Part shown: positions 38,175-46,695 of the stretch, piece by piece
Numbering within the stretch: position 1 is the first letter of the stretch
Layout of the letters: each line of letters starts with the position of its first letter
NCBI RefSeq assembly: GCF_040947875.1
Contig: NZ_JBFRXN010000001.1
Location: forward strand, 1,116,001-1,180,000
Origin: Pseudomonas sp. MYb118
GTDB taxonomy: Bacteria; Pseudomonadota; Gammaproteobacteria; Pseudomonadales; Pseudomonadaceae
Direction of reading: 5' to 3'
DNA: 64,000 nt
The notes under the pieces: generated by a model
Told to the model about the DNA's origin: nothing
What the model saw: the letters and a program-made list of their open reading frames with translations, nothing else
The model's database searches: none
Translations under genes and position numbers: made by a program

Positions 38175-39620
38175 ATGCTGAATTTCTTCCAGGCCCACCC
38201 CCTGATCATCGGTGCGGCGCTGATGCTGCTCGACCTGTCGCTCTGGCGCGTGCTGGGCATCGACCGCCCGGTCGTGCGCATGTTTTCGCGCATCGCCGTG
38301 TTCGTGGCATTTTCCTGGGTGCTGACGGCCGCCGGCATCAGCCCGTTGCAGCCGCCGTTGTGGCCCGATGACGCGATCCTCAACCTGATGGCGACGATGA
38401 TCGGCATCGCCTGGTGGTTGTTCGCCGCTCGGACATTGACGGTGGTGCTCGGCAATGGCCTGACCTCGCGCGGCGGCCATACCGCGCGTTTGCTGCACGA
38501 TGTGATCGGCGCGGCGATTTTCCTCATGGCGATCGTCGGCGCGGCGGCGTATGTCCTGCAATTGCCGGTCAAGGGGCTGCTGGCGACTTCCGGGGTGATG
38601 GCGATCGTTGTCGGTCTGGCGTTGCAAAGTACCTTGAGCGACGTGTTCTCCGGCATCGTGCTCAACACCACCAAACCCTACGAAGTGGATGACTGGATCG
38701 TCATTGATGGCGTCGAGGGCCGGGTGGTGGAAATCGACTGGCGCTCAACGCACATGCTGACCAAACTGGGCAGCATGGCCGTTGTCCCCAATTCGCTGGC
38801 GGCCAAAGCCAAGATCCTCAACCTCAGTCGCCCCGGCAATGCCTATGGCGTCAGTGTAGTGATGGCGATTCCCAGCACTGTCCGTCCGCGCAAGGCCATT
38901 GATGCATTGGAAAAAGCCCTGCGAGGCACCCGCGCCTTGCTGCCCGGGTTCACGCCCAAGGTCTCGGTGAAAAGCTCGCACCTGGAATACAACGAATACG
39001 AACTCAAGGGGTTCATCGAGTCGCTGTCGCACAAGACCGAAGTGCGTAACCTGATGTTCGACCTTGCCCATCGTCATCTCGAGGCGGCGGGCGTCAGTTG
39101 GAGCGTGCTGCCCGACGTTCAGACGTGGAATCGGCCGCGCCGCCTGCTGGAAGATGTGCGGGTGTTCCGCTCGCTGAGCCTTGAGGATCGCGACCGCCTG
39201 GCCGACCACATGACCGCCGTGGACTACCAGGCCAACGAAGTCCTGCTGGCGTTCGACGCGGTGTCCGATTGCCTGATGATCATCAGTACCGGGGTGGTCT
39301 CGGTGTCGATCCACGACGGTGAGCGCTTTATCGAAGCCGGGCGCATGGGGCCCGGCGAAGTGCTGGGTGAGGAGGGCATCCTGGCCGAAGGGCGTTCGCG
39401 CGGCGAGTTCCGCAGCCTGACCAGCGGGCGGTTGTTCCGCATCGAGCGCAGCCTGCTGGGTGCGCAACTGGAACACAGCAATGACCTGCACATCGCCCTG
39501 GACAATCTGGTGCACCAGCGCGAAGAAATCCGTGAATCGGTGGTGGCGAAAAAACCGGTGCACACCAAACGCAGCGGTTTTCTCGGCTGGTTGCAGAAAA
39601 AGCGCCTGCCGTCAGCGTGA
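38175..39620 (+). CDS. MscS-family channel with C-terminal cyclic-nucleotide-binding domain
   Basis: 481-residue fusion. The N-terminal third has four to five hydrophobic helices, the last being the MscS pore helix (GLLATSGVMAIVVGLALQST), then LSDVFSGIVLNTTKPYEVDDW, the beta-domain signature of MscS. From about residue 335 follows a cNMP-binding fold: RVFRSLSLEDRDRLADHMTA, ...GPGEVLGEEGILAEGRSRGEF (phosphate-binding cassette region). Such bacterial cyclic-nucleotide-gated channels gate by ligand more than by tension. The 3' end overlaps the convergent GlxA gene by 9 bp. Confidence 0.9.
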   Translation: MLNFFQAHPLIIGAALMLLDLSLWRVLGIDRPVVRMFSRIAVFVAFSWVLTAAGISPLQPPLWPDDAILNLMATMIGIAWWLFAARTLTVVLGNGLTSRGGHTARLLHDVIGAAIFLMAIVGAAAYVLQLPVKGLLATSGVMAIVVGLALQSTLSDVFSGIVLNTTKPYEVDDWIVIDGVEGRVVEIDWRSTHMLTKLGSMAVVPNSLAAKAKILNLSRPGNAYGVSVVMAIPSTVRPRKAIDALEKALRGTRALLPGFTPKVSVKSSHLEYNEYELKGFIESLSHKTEVRNLMFDLAHRHLEAAGVSWSVLPDVQTWNRPRRLLEDVRVFRSLSLEDRDRLADHMTAVDYQANEVLLAFDAVSDCLMIISTGVVSVSIHDGERFIEAGRMGPGEVLGEEGILAEGRSRGEFRSLTSGRLFRIERSLLGAQLEHSNDLHIALDNLVHQREEIRESVVAKKPVHTKRSGFLGWLQKKRLPSA

Positions 39621-40631
39621 AAACCGGCTGCGGTACTCGCGCGGCGAAATCGACAGATGGCGGTGGAAGGTGTAGCGCATGCGCTCCTCATCACCAAAGC
39701 CGCACAGCTGTGCGATCTGATCAATGTTGCGCTCGGAGTCCTCGAGCATCCTGCGCGCCGCCTCCATGCGAAACATCTCCAGGGCCTTGGCCGGGGTGCG
39801 TCCGACCTTGCGCTTGTAGACCCGGGAAAAGTTTCGCGGGCTCATCTGCGCCTGGCGGGCGAGGGATTCGACGGTCAGGTTGGCGTCGCCCAGGTTCGCG
39901 CTGATCCACAGGTGCAAGTCGTCAAAGCTGCCACCGTCGTCCATTTGCGATTGCAGCAAATGACTGAATTGCGCCTGGCCACCGGGGCGCTTGAGGTACA
40001 CCACCAGCTCCCGGGCCACTTCCAGCGCCACCTCGCGACCGCAATCGGCCTCGACCAGCGCCAGCGACATGTCGATACCGGTGCTCACGCCGGCTGACGT
40101 CCACACCGCGCCTTGCTGGATGAAGATCGCGTCAATGTCGACCTCGATCGTTGGAAAGCCGCTCTTGAGCAGGTCGCACATCGCCCAGTGCGTGGCGGCG
40201 CGCAAGCCGTCGAGCAAGCCCGCCTGGGCCATCAGGAATGTACCGCTGCACACCGAAGCGGTGCGCCTGGCGTTCGCCGCTGCCTGGCGCAGCCAATTGA
40301 CCAGCGCGACCTCATCGAGCATGGCCCGGCGAATGTCCGGCGCGCCCGGTACGATCAGGGTGTCCACCGCGCTGTCCGTGAAGTCTTGCAGCGACGCGGT
40401 GTGTACCGACAGGCCTTCGGCCGTGGCAATCAACCCACCCTCCAGGCTGGCCGTGTGCACGGTATAGCCGGGCAGACCGCGTGTGGCCATGGCTTTGGAG
40501 GCGGCCCAGAACACCGTTTGCGCACCGGTCAGGTCCAGCAGGCCCATCTGCGGATAAGCCAGGAAAACCACGGTGCGCGGGTGGGAGAGGGCGACGGTGG
40601 GGTGGTCGGTGAGGCTGGTGAGAATGTTCAT
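39612..40631 (-). CDS. GlxA-family regulator (DJ-1/PfpI + AraC HTH)
   Basis: 339-residue regulator: an N-terminal DJ-1/PfpI-like domain (TVVFLAYPQMGLLDLTGAQ; nucleophile-elbow-like Cys in TASVCSGTFLMAQAGLLDG) and a C-terminal AraC double HTH (VESLARQAQMSPRNFSRVYK, IDQIAQLCGFGDEERMRYTF, ending PREYRSRF). The cysteine is kept here, unlike in the second GlxA-type gene of the window at 56527. Ligands of the family include amino-acid and choline derivatives. It is read towards the MscS-type gene. Confidence 0.92.
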   Translation of the reverse strand: MNILTSLTDHPTVALSHPRTVVFLAYPQMGLLDLTGAQTVFWAASKAMATRGLPGYTVHTASLEGGLIATAEGLSVHTASLQDFTDSAVDTLIVPGAPDIRRAMLDEVALVNWLRQAAANARRTASVCSGTFLMAQAGLLDGLRAATHWAMCDLLKSGFPTIEVDIDAIFIQQGAVWTSAGVSTGIDMSLALVEADCGREVALEVARELVVYLKRPGGQAQFSHLLQSQMDDGGSFDDLHLWISANLGDANLTVESLARQAQMSPRNFSRVYKRKVGRTPAKALEMFRMEAARRMLEDSERNIDQIAQLCGFGDEERMRYTFHRHLSISPREYRSRFSR

Positions 40632-40705
40632 GACGGCGTGCTCGGTGATCGCAAGGCATTGGTGTGGGGGTGGTTATCTGGCATGTCGAGCGTCGACTGC
40701 CATTT

Positions 40706-42229
40706 TCATCCGAAGCTCAGGCTGGGTAAAGATTGCAGCGCGTTGGCCTGACCGCTGCACGTTCTCGCGTCGACCGCGGGCGGGAGCAAGGGCAGGGCGA
40801 ACGTGAACGCGGCACCCTGGCCTTTGATGCTCGTGGCCCAGATCCGGCCTTCGTGGAACTCGATGATCGAGCGACAAATGGACAAGCCCATGCCCAGGCC
40901 TTCATCGCGGGTGGTATAGAACGGGCTGAACAAACAAGACAGTTGGGTTTCTTCGATCCCCTTGCCGCTGTCTTCGATCTTGATCAGCACTTCGTTGCGT
41001 TCCACCCAGGTGCGAATGTCCAGCGAGCGGTTACCGTCACTCGAAGTGCCCATGGCCTGGCAGGCGTTCATCACCAGGTTGATGATCACCTGCTGCAATT
41101 GCACGCGGTCGCCATTGATACGGGCCTGGCCGGTGTCCAGCGCCAGGTGCTGCCTGATGTGCTTCTGGTTCATCTCGTGCTGGATCAGCAGCAGGGTGTC
41201 GGTGACGATGCTGTCGAACACCTGTTCCTGGCGATGGGGCAGGCACTTTTTCGACAGTGCGCGGATGCAGGCGATGACCTCATTGGCTCGCTGCGAGCTC
41301 TGAATGATCCGCTGCACGGACAGTTTTGCCTCGTGTAGGTCGGGTGGTTCACGGTCCATCCAGCGCAGGCAGGATTCGCCGCTGGAGACGATCGCCGCCA
41401 GCGGCTGGTTGACTTCATGGGCGATGGAGGCGGCAAGCTCGCCCAGTGACGTCGTGCGGGTGACGTGGGCCAGTTGCGCCTGGGAATCGAACAACGCCTG
41501 TTCGGCCTTGCGCTCGCAGGTGATGTCCATCAACGCGGCCACGTATTCACGGCACTTGGGGCAACTGCCGGGGTTGATGGCATTGATCACCATCTGCGCG
41601 TAACGCAGGCTGCCGTCCGGCATGATCAGGCGTTGTTCCAACTCGATGTCCAATGCCCCGGCGGCGAGTCGGGCGAACAGATCGTCAGCCTGCAAGCGGT
41701 CGTCAGGGTGCAGGCGGGCCGTCATCAACGCCCAGGAGGGCTCGATGTCCTGGGGGTAGCCATAGATGCGGAAGGCTTCATCCGACCAGCGAATTTCCTT
41801 GCATTGGCCATGCTCGAAGCGCCAGCCGATGCTGCCGGTCCGGCTCAGGCGCTGTGCGCTGGTGAGAAACGCCTGATTGCGCCGCAGCTCATCGGTCGAC
41901 CATTTGCCGCGCAGGGTCAGCAGGGTGATGGTCAGCAACGAGACGACGCACCGAATGTAGCCGGCAATACTGCCTGTCTTCTGGATAACGTATTCGAAGA
42001 TAAAATCGCCGGTGACCAGCACGAAACAGAGAAGCGCTACGTACAACACTACCCGAATCGAAAAGATATGCGCCGAGACGAATAGCAAAGTGATGTAGAG
42101 CACCGCATGGGCCAGATCCGAGTCGAGCATCAGGTTGATGGATGAAATGGTAATGGCCGCCAAAAAAGAGGCGCTGAACGCCAGCCGGTCTGATGCCAGA
42201 ATACGCTTGCACAGTCGGGTGAGCATCAT
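40706..42229 (-). CDS. Membrane PAS sensor histidine kinase (paralog of 35304)
   Basis: 507-residue kinase with the same plan as the one at 35304: about four hydrophobic helices (residues 18-120), a PAS domain (GSIGWRFEHG...LIMPDGSLRYAQMVINAI with a Cys pair in PGSCPKCREY), HisKA with His271 (LAASIAHEVNQPLAAI), and the ATPase with NLVMNACQAMG and DEGLGMGLSICRSIIEFHEG. No response-regulator gene is directly attached; the receiver-only or FixJ-like proteins of the island are possible partners. ATG 42229 is preferred over an upstream TTG. Confidence 0.9.
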   Translation of the reverse strand: MMLTRLCKRILASDRLAFSASFLAAITISSINLMLDSDLAHAVLYITLLFVSAHIFSIRVVLYVALLCFVLVTGDFIFEYVIQKTGSIAGYIRCVVSLLTITLLTLRGKWSTDELRRNQAFLTSAQRLSRTGSIGWRFEHGQCKEIRWSDEAFRIYGYPQDIEPSWALMTARLHPDDRLQADDLFARLAAGALDIELEQRLIMPDGSLRYAQMVINAINPGSCPKCREYVAALMDITCERKAEQALFDSQAQLAHVTRTTSLGELAASIAHEVNQPLAAIVSSGESCLRWMDREPPDLHEAKLSVQRIIQSSQRANEVIACIRALSKKCLPHRQEQVFDSIVTDTLLLIQHEMNQKHIRQHLALDTGQARINGDRVQLQQVIINLVMNACQAMGTSSDGNRSLDIRTWVERNEVLIKIEDSGKGIEETQLSCLFSPFYTTRDEGLGMGLSICRSIIEFHEGRIWATSIKGQGAAFTFALPLLPPAVDARTCSGQANALQSLPSLSFG

Positions 42230-42292
42230 GTTGTCGCCTTCCGTACTTGATTGGACCAAACGATCAGAAAAATCGACGAGCCATGTTCTTGA

Positions 42293-42323
42293 TAAAAAAA
42301 GCGCTCTTTGGGGAAAGAGCGCT
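42293..42323 (-). terminator. Rho-independent terminator of the repeat-protein gene
   Basis: AGCGCTCTTT, loop GGGG and AAAGAGCGCT form a perfect 10-bp stem at 42300-42323, with an A-run at 42293-42300 that is the U-tract for leftward transcripts. It lies 68 bp after the stop of the tandem-repeat gene. Confidence 0.88.
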
Positions 42324-42390
42324 AAAACCCATTCTGGCCAGGAGAAACCAAATCGGGTGCGGGTCTTGATGGAGCAGTAAACCGGGTCGG

Positions 42391-43578
42391 TCAGTCCATG
42401 TTGAAGTGCGTGTTGATATACATGGGCGAGTCGTAACCTGTGCCCAGGGCTGCGACGCGGCGTTCGATCAGGCGGTCGGAACCACCTTCGGCGACACGGC
42501 GTTCGATGAGGCGGTCGGAGCCACCTTCGGCGACACGGCGCTCGATCAGGCGGTCGGAGCCACCTTCGGCAACGCGGCGTTCGATCAGGCGGTCGGAGCC
42601 ACCTTCGGCAACGCGGCGTTCGATCAGGCGGTCGGAGCCCCCTTCGGCGACACGGCGTTCGATCAGGCGGTCGGAGCCACCTTCGGCGACGCGGCGTTCG
42701 ATGAGGCGATCCGACCCGCCTTCGGCAACGCGACGTTCGATCAGGCGATCCGACCCGCCTTCGGCGACACGGCGTTCCATCAACCGATCCGACCCGCCTT
42801 CGGCAACGCGACGTTCGATCAGGCGATCCGACCCGCCTTCGGCGACACGGCGTTCCATCAACCGATCCGACCCGCCTTCGGCAACGCGACGTTCGATCAG
42901 GCGATCCGACCCGCCTTCGGCAACGCGACGTTCGATCAGGCGATCCGACCCGCCTTCGGCGACACGGCGTTCGATCAGGCGATCCGACCCGCCTTCGGCA
43001 ACGCGGCGTTCGATCAAGCGATCCGACCCGCCTTCGGCGACACGGCGTTCGATGAGGCGGTCGGAGCCACCTTCGGCGACACGGCGTTCGATCAGGCGGT
43101 CGGAACCGCCTTCGGCGACACGACGTTCGATCAGGCGATCCGACCCGCCTTCGGCAACGCGACGTTCGATCAGGCGGTCGGAGCCACCTTCGGCGACACG
43201 GCGTTCGATCAGGCGGTCGGAGCCACCTTCGGCGACACGGCGTTCGATCAGGCGGTCGGAGCCACCTTCGGCGACGCGGCGTTCGATCAGGCGATCCGAG
43301 CCGCCTTCGGCGACACGGCGTTCGATCAGGCGGTCGGAACCACCTTCGGCAACGCGGCGTTCGCTGAGGCGATCCGCGCCTCCTTCAGCGATACGGGTAG
43401 GTGCCGATCGTGGGCGATATTGCTGTTCCGGTGGCTGGGTGTCTTCGTGAGCATTGTTCTCCCGCCCGGCAACGACATTCGGTTCAACGCAGGTTTCGCC
43501 GGCGACAGCGTGCCCTGCGATCAAACCCGTTGCCGCAAGAAAAGCGATGGCCAGGCCGAGATCTTGAGTCTTCATCAT
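42391..43578 (-). CDS. Exported protein of 23 tandem 13-residue repeats
   Basis: 395-residue protein. The N-terminus MMKTQDLGLAIAFLAATGLI..AVAG is a Sec signal peptide; a short acidic/Gln-rich stretch with one Cys follows. Then come one imperfect unit (RIAEGGADRLSER) and 23 units RVAEGGSDRLIER (two with LMER), closing with VAALGTGYDSPMYINTHFNMD. The mature repeats alternate acidic and basic residues and contain no aromatic residue. I do not recognise a function; some short Pseudomonas proteins with similar VAxGG/VAADG units are, as far as I remember, labelled phage infection protein. ATG 43578 follows AGGGTGA; ATG 43575 is also possible. Confidence 0.85.
   Translation of the reverse strand: MMKTQDLGLAIAFLAATGLIAGHAVAGETCVEPNVVAGRENNAHEDTQPPEQQYRPRSAPTRIAEGGADRLSERRVAEGGSDRLIERRVAEGGSDRLIERRVAEGGSDRLIERRVAEGGSDRLIERRVAEGGSDRLIERRVAEGGSDRLIERRVAEGGSDRLIERRVAEGGSDRLIERRVAEGGSDRLIERRVAEGGSDRLIERRVAEGGSDRLIERRVAEGGSDRLIERRVAEGGSDRLMERRVAEGGSDRLIERRVAEGGSDRLMERRVAEGGSDRLIERRVAEGGSDRLIERRVAEGGSDRLIERRVAEGGSDRLIERRVAEGGSDRLIERRVAEGGSDRLIERRVAEGGSDRLIERRVAEGGSDRLIERRVAALGTGYDSPMYINTHFNMD
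42460..43395 (-). repeat. Tandem array of 39-bp coding repeats (24 units)
   Basis: Twenty-four contiguous 39-bp units fill this stretch; the 23 at 42460-43356 encode RVAEGGSDRL(I/M)ER and the one at 43357-43395 is diverged. On the plus strand two unit forms alternate in blocks, one with CGGTCGGAGCCACC and one with CGATCCGACCCGCC. In the leftward frame these differences are almost all synonymous, so the protein is selected while the DNA is mixed by slippage or gene conversion. No spacers exist, so it is not a CRISPR. Confidence 0.95.
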
Positions 43579-43765
43579 ATTCACCCTATGTGGACGGTAG
43601 GCTCTTCCATGAATATCCCGGGCAGGTCGATGCACTATTCATGTTAGCGAGCGTATAAAACTGCAGGAATTGGGTATTGCCGGAACTGACTAAATAGTAA
43701 AGGACTGAACAGTTGCGTCACTTATGCGTAGGGTTTTCTCGCAGGTATCTTTGTATGAGTTACTC

Positions 43766-43862
43766 ACACTTAGGTATTAATGGCGATTAAGCAGAGGCTC
43801 TAACACTGTTTTAGGCCGCTGTAGCGATGGGTTGTTAGATACCCCGATCTATACATATGTAT
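43766..43862. promoter_or_regulatory. Two ATAC-N4-GTAT-type sites between repeat protein and receiver gene
   Basis: ACACTTAGGTAT (43766-43777, one half imperfect) and ATACATATGTAT (43851-43862, exact) lie in the 367-bp divergent spacer 43579-43945, which is richer in A/T than its surroundings and otherwise empty. They place both the tandem-repeat gene and the receiver-only gene among the candidates for joint control by a FixJ/NarL-type regulator. Confidence 0.5.
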
Positions 43863-43945
43863 GTTGTAAGCAGTGGGGACGGATGACAGTCTTCAAGCAG
43901 GCGGGGCCATGTCAGATAGCCCCCAATCATTGAAGGTTGAGCTAA

Positions 43946-44326
43946 TTGTCAAACGCACCAATCATTTCGATCGTCGATGATGACGACACCGTTCGTACCT
44001 CGCTGGACAGCCTGGTTCGGTCAATGGGCTACAGCGCCAGGACCTACGCCTGTGCCGAGGACTATCTGGCATGTAGCGTTGCTGAATCAACGGCTTGCCT
44101 GATTTCGGATGTGCGCATGCCCGGCATGACCGGCTTTCAGATGTACGAGGCATTGCAGGCGCGCGGTCGACGTCTGCCAGTGATCTTCATCACCGCCTGT
44201 CAGCGCGAAACCACCGAGTTCAAGGCCCGTGAACTGGGCGCTGCCGGCTACTTCAGGAAGCCTTTCAGCGGTCAGCAACTGATGAGCCGCGTGCAGGATG
44301 TCCTGAACGCCGCGGCAGCCGGCTAG
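43946..44326 (+). CDS. Single-domain response regulator (receiver only)
   Basis: 126-residue CheY-like receiver without output domain: acidic residues DDDD (11-14), phospho-acceptor Asp55 (CLISDVRMPGMTG), Thr at FITAC and Lys at GYFRKPFSG. The sequence is FixJ-receiver-like rather than CheY-like. The start is TTG (43946) with AAGGTTGAG before it, giving MSNAPIISIVDDD; no ATG is available before the conserved part. It is divergent from the tandem-repeat gene and may act as a phosphate sink or relay for the island's kinases. Confidence 0.85.
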   Translation: MSNAPIISIVDDDDTVRTSLDSLVRSMGYSARTYACAEDYLACSVAESTACLISDVRMPGMTGFQMYEALQARGRRLPVIFITACQRETTEFKARELGAAGYFRKPFSGQQLMSRVQDVLNAAAAG

Positions 44327-44533
44327 TGCATCAGCGAAGTCATCGACCCTCGGCAACTATTGTTAGAGGTAATAGTGACCATCACCAAACGCAAGTTCCA
44401 CTTTGCCGGCAATCACCGGACAATCACCTCCATCGAATGCAGATCACGAAGTTGCCTTGAATCATCCGGCTAACCCCGCTCATGGCGCCGCTTCCTCAAT
44501 GATCAAGCGAACCTTTTTTTCAGGATGAGACCG

Positions 44534-44878
44534 ATGCGTCGTTTATTTTTTACTGCCATGGCGGTTGCCTCGCTCGCTACGCTCGCTGGATGTGCTTCGG
44601 CACCCAATGACCCGACGCTGACCTTGCAGACCAGCAAGACCCCGGCCGAATACGCCGATTGCGTTGTGCCGAAACTGCAGGGTGATTCATTGCACCCAAC
44701 GGTCTCCCAGACTCAGCGCAGCTACCGGATCGTCGTGCCGAGCAAGATTTCCGCGGACAACGTGGTCGAGGCCTACAAGGCCGGTAATGGCGGCAAGGTG
44801 TTCATCTACGAGCGGCACCTGCTGGCCTCGAACTTCCTGCCATCGAGTTTTGGCCGCGCCGCCCAGGACTGCATCTGA
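44534..44878 (+). CDS. Small lipoprotein of unknown function
   Basis: 114-residue predicted lipoprotein: signal peptide MRRLFFTAMAVASLATLAGC with lipobox Cys20. The mature part contains two further Cys (YADCVVPKL and AQDCI at the end), which may form a disulfide. ATG 44534 has AGGAT at good distance; ATG 44525 lies too near that site. A strong terminator follows at 44939. It stands alone behind the receiver gene (207-bp gap with no other supported gene). Confidence 0.78.
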   Translation: MRRLFFTAMAVASLATLAGCASAPNDPTLTLQTSKTPAEYADCVVPKLQGDSLHPTVSQTQRSYRIVVPSKISADNVVEAYKAGNGGKVFIYERHLLASNFLPSSFGRAAQDCI

Positions 44879-44938
44879 TTCAAGCTGTAAACGTTTGCCC
44901 CGAGCTCCTTTGGTTGGCCGCAACCAACCAATTCCCTT

Positions 44939-44972
44939 GCCCCACACCTGATCGGATGTGGGGCTTTTTTTT
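44939..44972 (+). terminator. Rho-independent terminator after the small lipoprotein gene
   Basis: GCCCCACA and TGTGGGGC pair around a 10-base loop, followed by eight T. A second small hairpin, TTGGTTG-GCCG-CAACCAA, lies just before it at 44910-44927. Confidence 0.9.
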
Positions 44973-45010
44973 GTCCAGGATTATCCATCCGCCCATTCCC
45001 CCCATTCTCC

Positions 45011-45391
45011 TGTAGGAGCGAGCTTGCTCGCGATGGTCGCCAACGATAACGCTGGGCACCTGACACCCCGCGGTGTTCTTGAGACCATCGCGAGCATGCT
45101 CGCTCCTACAGGGAGATGGGCGAAATGGTGGAGTGGGGGAATGCAGGTAACTGTGGGAGCGAGCCTGCTCGCGATGGTCGCCAACGATGACGCTGGATGC
45201 CTGATACCCTGCGGTGTTTTTGAGACCATCGCGAGCAAGCTCGCTCCTACAGGGACATGGGCGAATGGGGGAGTTGGGGAATGCAGGTAACTGTGGGAGC
45301 GAGCCTGCTCGCGATGGTCGCCAACGATGACGCTGGATGCCTGACACCCTGCGGTGTTTTTGAGACCATCGCGAGCAAGCTCGCTCCTACA
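45011..45391. repeat. REPIN array: three tandem REP pairs
   Basis: REP pairs lie at 45011-45110, 45152-45251 and 45292-45391, a regular 140-bp period. The loops carry ATGGTCGCCAACGATGACGC and GCGGTGTTTTTGAGACCATC in each unit, and the linkers repeat GGGGAATGCAGGTAACTG, so the last two units are recent duplicates. No gene lies in 44973-45430. Confidence 0.92.
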
Positions 45392-45430
45392 GGGGCGGGG
45401 GACAGGCAGGGTGTTGATTGCCGAAACGAA

Positions 45431-45462
45431 AACGCCCCGACCACAGGGCCGGGGCGTTTTTT
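45431..45462 (-). terminator. Bidirectional-looking terminator after the MBL-fold gene
   Basis: AACGCCCCG and CGGGGCGTT pair with a 10-base loop; A-rich on the left and T-rich on the right flank, so it can act for both directions. It lies directly beyond the stop (45476) of the leftward MBL-fold gene. Confidence 0.8.
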
Positions 45463-45475
45463 CTCGCGGGGCGGA

Positions 45476-46423
45476 TCAGTAATCCCAGAACGCTGCAATC
45501 CAGCGGAACGCGTTGCCGTCGATGGCCACGCGGCCAACGGACGGGAACGGCAGGTGGGTCGCCACGAACAGCTCGCCGCTCGCGGCGGCTTCCTGCATCA
45601 GGCGCACGCGAACCCGGACCGATTCCTCCGGATCATGTTCGAAGCCGTTGTGCCATTCCGGGTGTTCGAAGGCGACGGGGAACAGTGCGTCACCGGCGAA
45701 GGTCAGTTTTTCGCCCGCGGAGTTCACGTAGACCACGCAGTGCCCTGGGGTATGGCCGCCCGTGAGTTTGGCCACCACGCCCGGTGCCACTTCGTACTCG
45801 TCGTCGAACGTGCGCACGTTGCCGCGGTAATCGTTGATGAACTGGTTGGCGGTGGCACGCAGGACATCCGGCACCGGCGACGGCATGTCGGTGTGTTCGA
45901 AGTCCGGCGATTCCCAGAACGCGACTTCAGTCGCCGTCACATGGATGCGCACATCAGGACTCAGGCGCTTCTTCACGTCATCGACCAGCAAGCCGCCGAT
46001 ATGGTCCATGTGCATGTGGGTGATGATGATGTCGGTCACGGAGCCCAGGTCGATACCGGCGTTTTCCAGGCGCTTGGGAAGCTGGCCTGCCCGTGGAAAC
46101 CCGGGGAATTGGCCACCCAGGCCGGCGTCTACCAGGATGGTCTGGTTACCGGTGCGGATGACCAGCACGTTCAGTGCCCAATCGAATGCGTCAGGACCGA
46201 CGAAGATGCTCTCGAACCACTCGCGACGGGTTTGTGGGTCGACGTTGGTGGACATGGTCGAGGTCGGCAGCGGCAGCACGCCATCGCTGACTACCAGCAC
46301 GTCGATCTCGCCAACGCGCAGCGCATAGCGAGAAGGCACCAGCTCTTCGAAACCGGCAGTGCCCGGGTTGAATGCGGTGGTGGGTTCAAGGGCTTGGGGA
46401 TTGGTATCCAGGTGCAAGGTCAT
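45476..46423 (-). CDS. MBL-fold metallo-hydrolase
   Basis: 315-residue metallo-beta-lactamase-fold enzyme. The zinc motif is HMHMDHIGG (H-x-H-x-D-H), with later metal ligands in GGHTPGHCVVY and FAGDALFPV and a terminal ATHLPFPSVG. The layout with a long N-terminal stretch and VLVIRTGNQTILVDAGLG resembles the AttM/AiiA-like and methyl-parathion-hydrolase-like groups, which cleave lactones or phosphotriesters; the substrate is unknown. GGAG precedes the ATG on the coding strand. A half-palindrome ATAC-N4-GTTT lies 240 bp upstream. Confidence 0.88.
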   Translation of the reverse strand: MTLHLDTNPQALEPTTAFNPGTAGFEELVPSRYALRVGEIDVLVVSDGVLPLPTSTMSTNVDPQTRREWFESIFVGPDAFDWALNVLVIRTGNQTILVDAGLGGQFPGFPRAGQLPKRLENAGIDLGSVTDIIITHMHMDHIGGLLVDDVKKRLSPDVRIHVTATEVAFWESPDFEHTDMPSPVPDVLRATANQFINDYRGNVRTFDDEYEVAPGVVAKLTGGHTPGHCVVYVNSAGEKLTFAGDALFPVAFEHPEWHNGFEHDPEESVRVRVRLMQEAAASGELFVATHLPFPSVGRVAIDGNAFRWIAAFWDY

Positions 46424-46662
46424 GGGTCGGTCTCCGGTATTTGGGGCAAAATTTCCGATGAAATTTTTCCTCTGCCCGACGGCTGTTCAATCAGTTGCTG
46501 TCAATCTATCCGCAACTTTCATGGCGTAATCAACGCAGGCCGCTAGTTCAGGCTTGTTATGAGTGCAGCAGGTTGTCTGCTGTAAATTCATAGTATTGGC
46601 GGACCGCCCATGGCGCAGTTCTACGTCGGTTCAGAAAAACCATACGTCAGTGGCATGGGGAT

Positions 46663-46674
46663 ATACGAAGGTTT
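46663..46674. promoter_or_regulatory. ATAC-N4-GTTT variant site upstream of MBL-fold gene
   Basis: ATACGAAGGTTT matches the island palindrome in seven of eight defined positions. It lies in the 272-bp spacer 46424-46695, in which I see no gene, between the MBL-fold gene start and the end of the receiver-only gene. Confidence 0.35.
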
Positions 46675-46695
46675 AAAACAGCATGGGCAATACAT

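Noticed and set aside
42460..43395. CRISPR array suspected from regular repeats
   Set aside because: Units are contiguous with no spacers, translate in frame, and no cas gene is present.
42406..43647. Long plus-strand open frames (413 and 336 codons) across the tandem-repeat array
   Set aside because: A 39-bp period keeps every stop-free frame open. The minus frame has a signal peptide, ribosome site and terminator, and unit differences are silent only in that frame.
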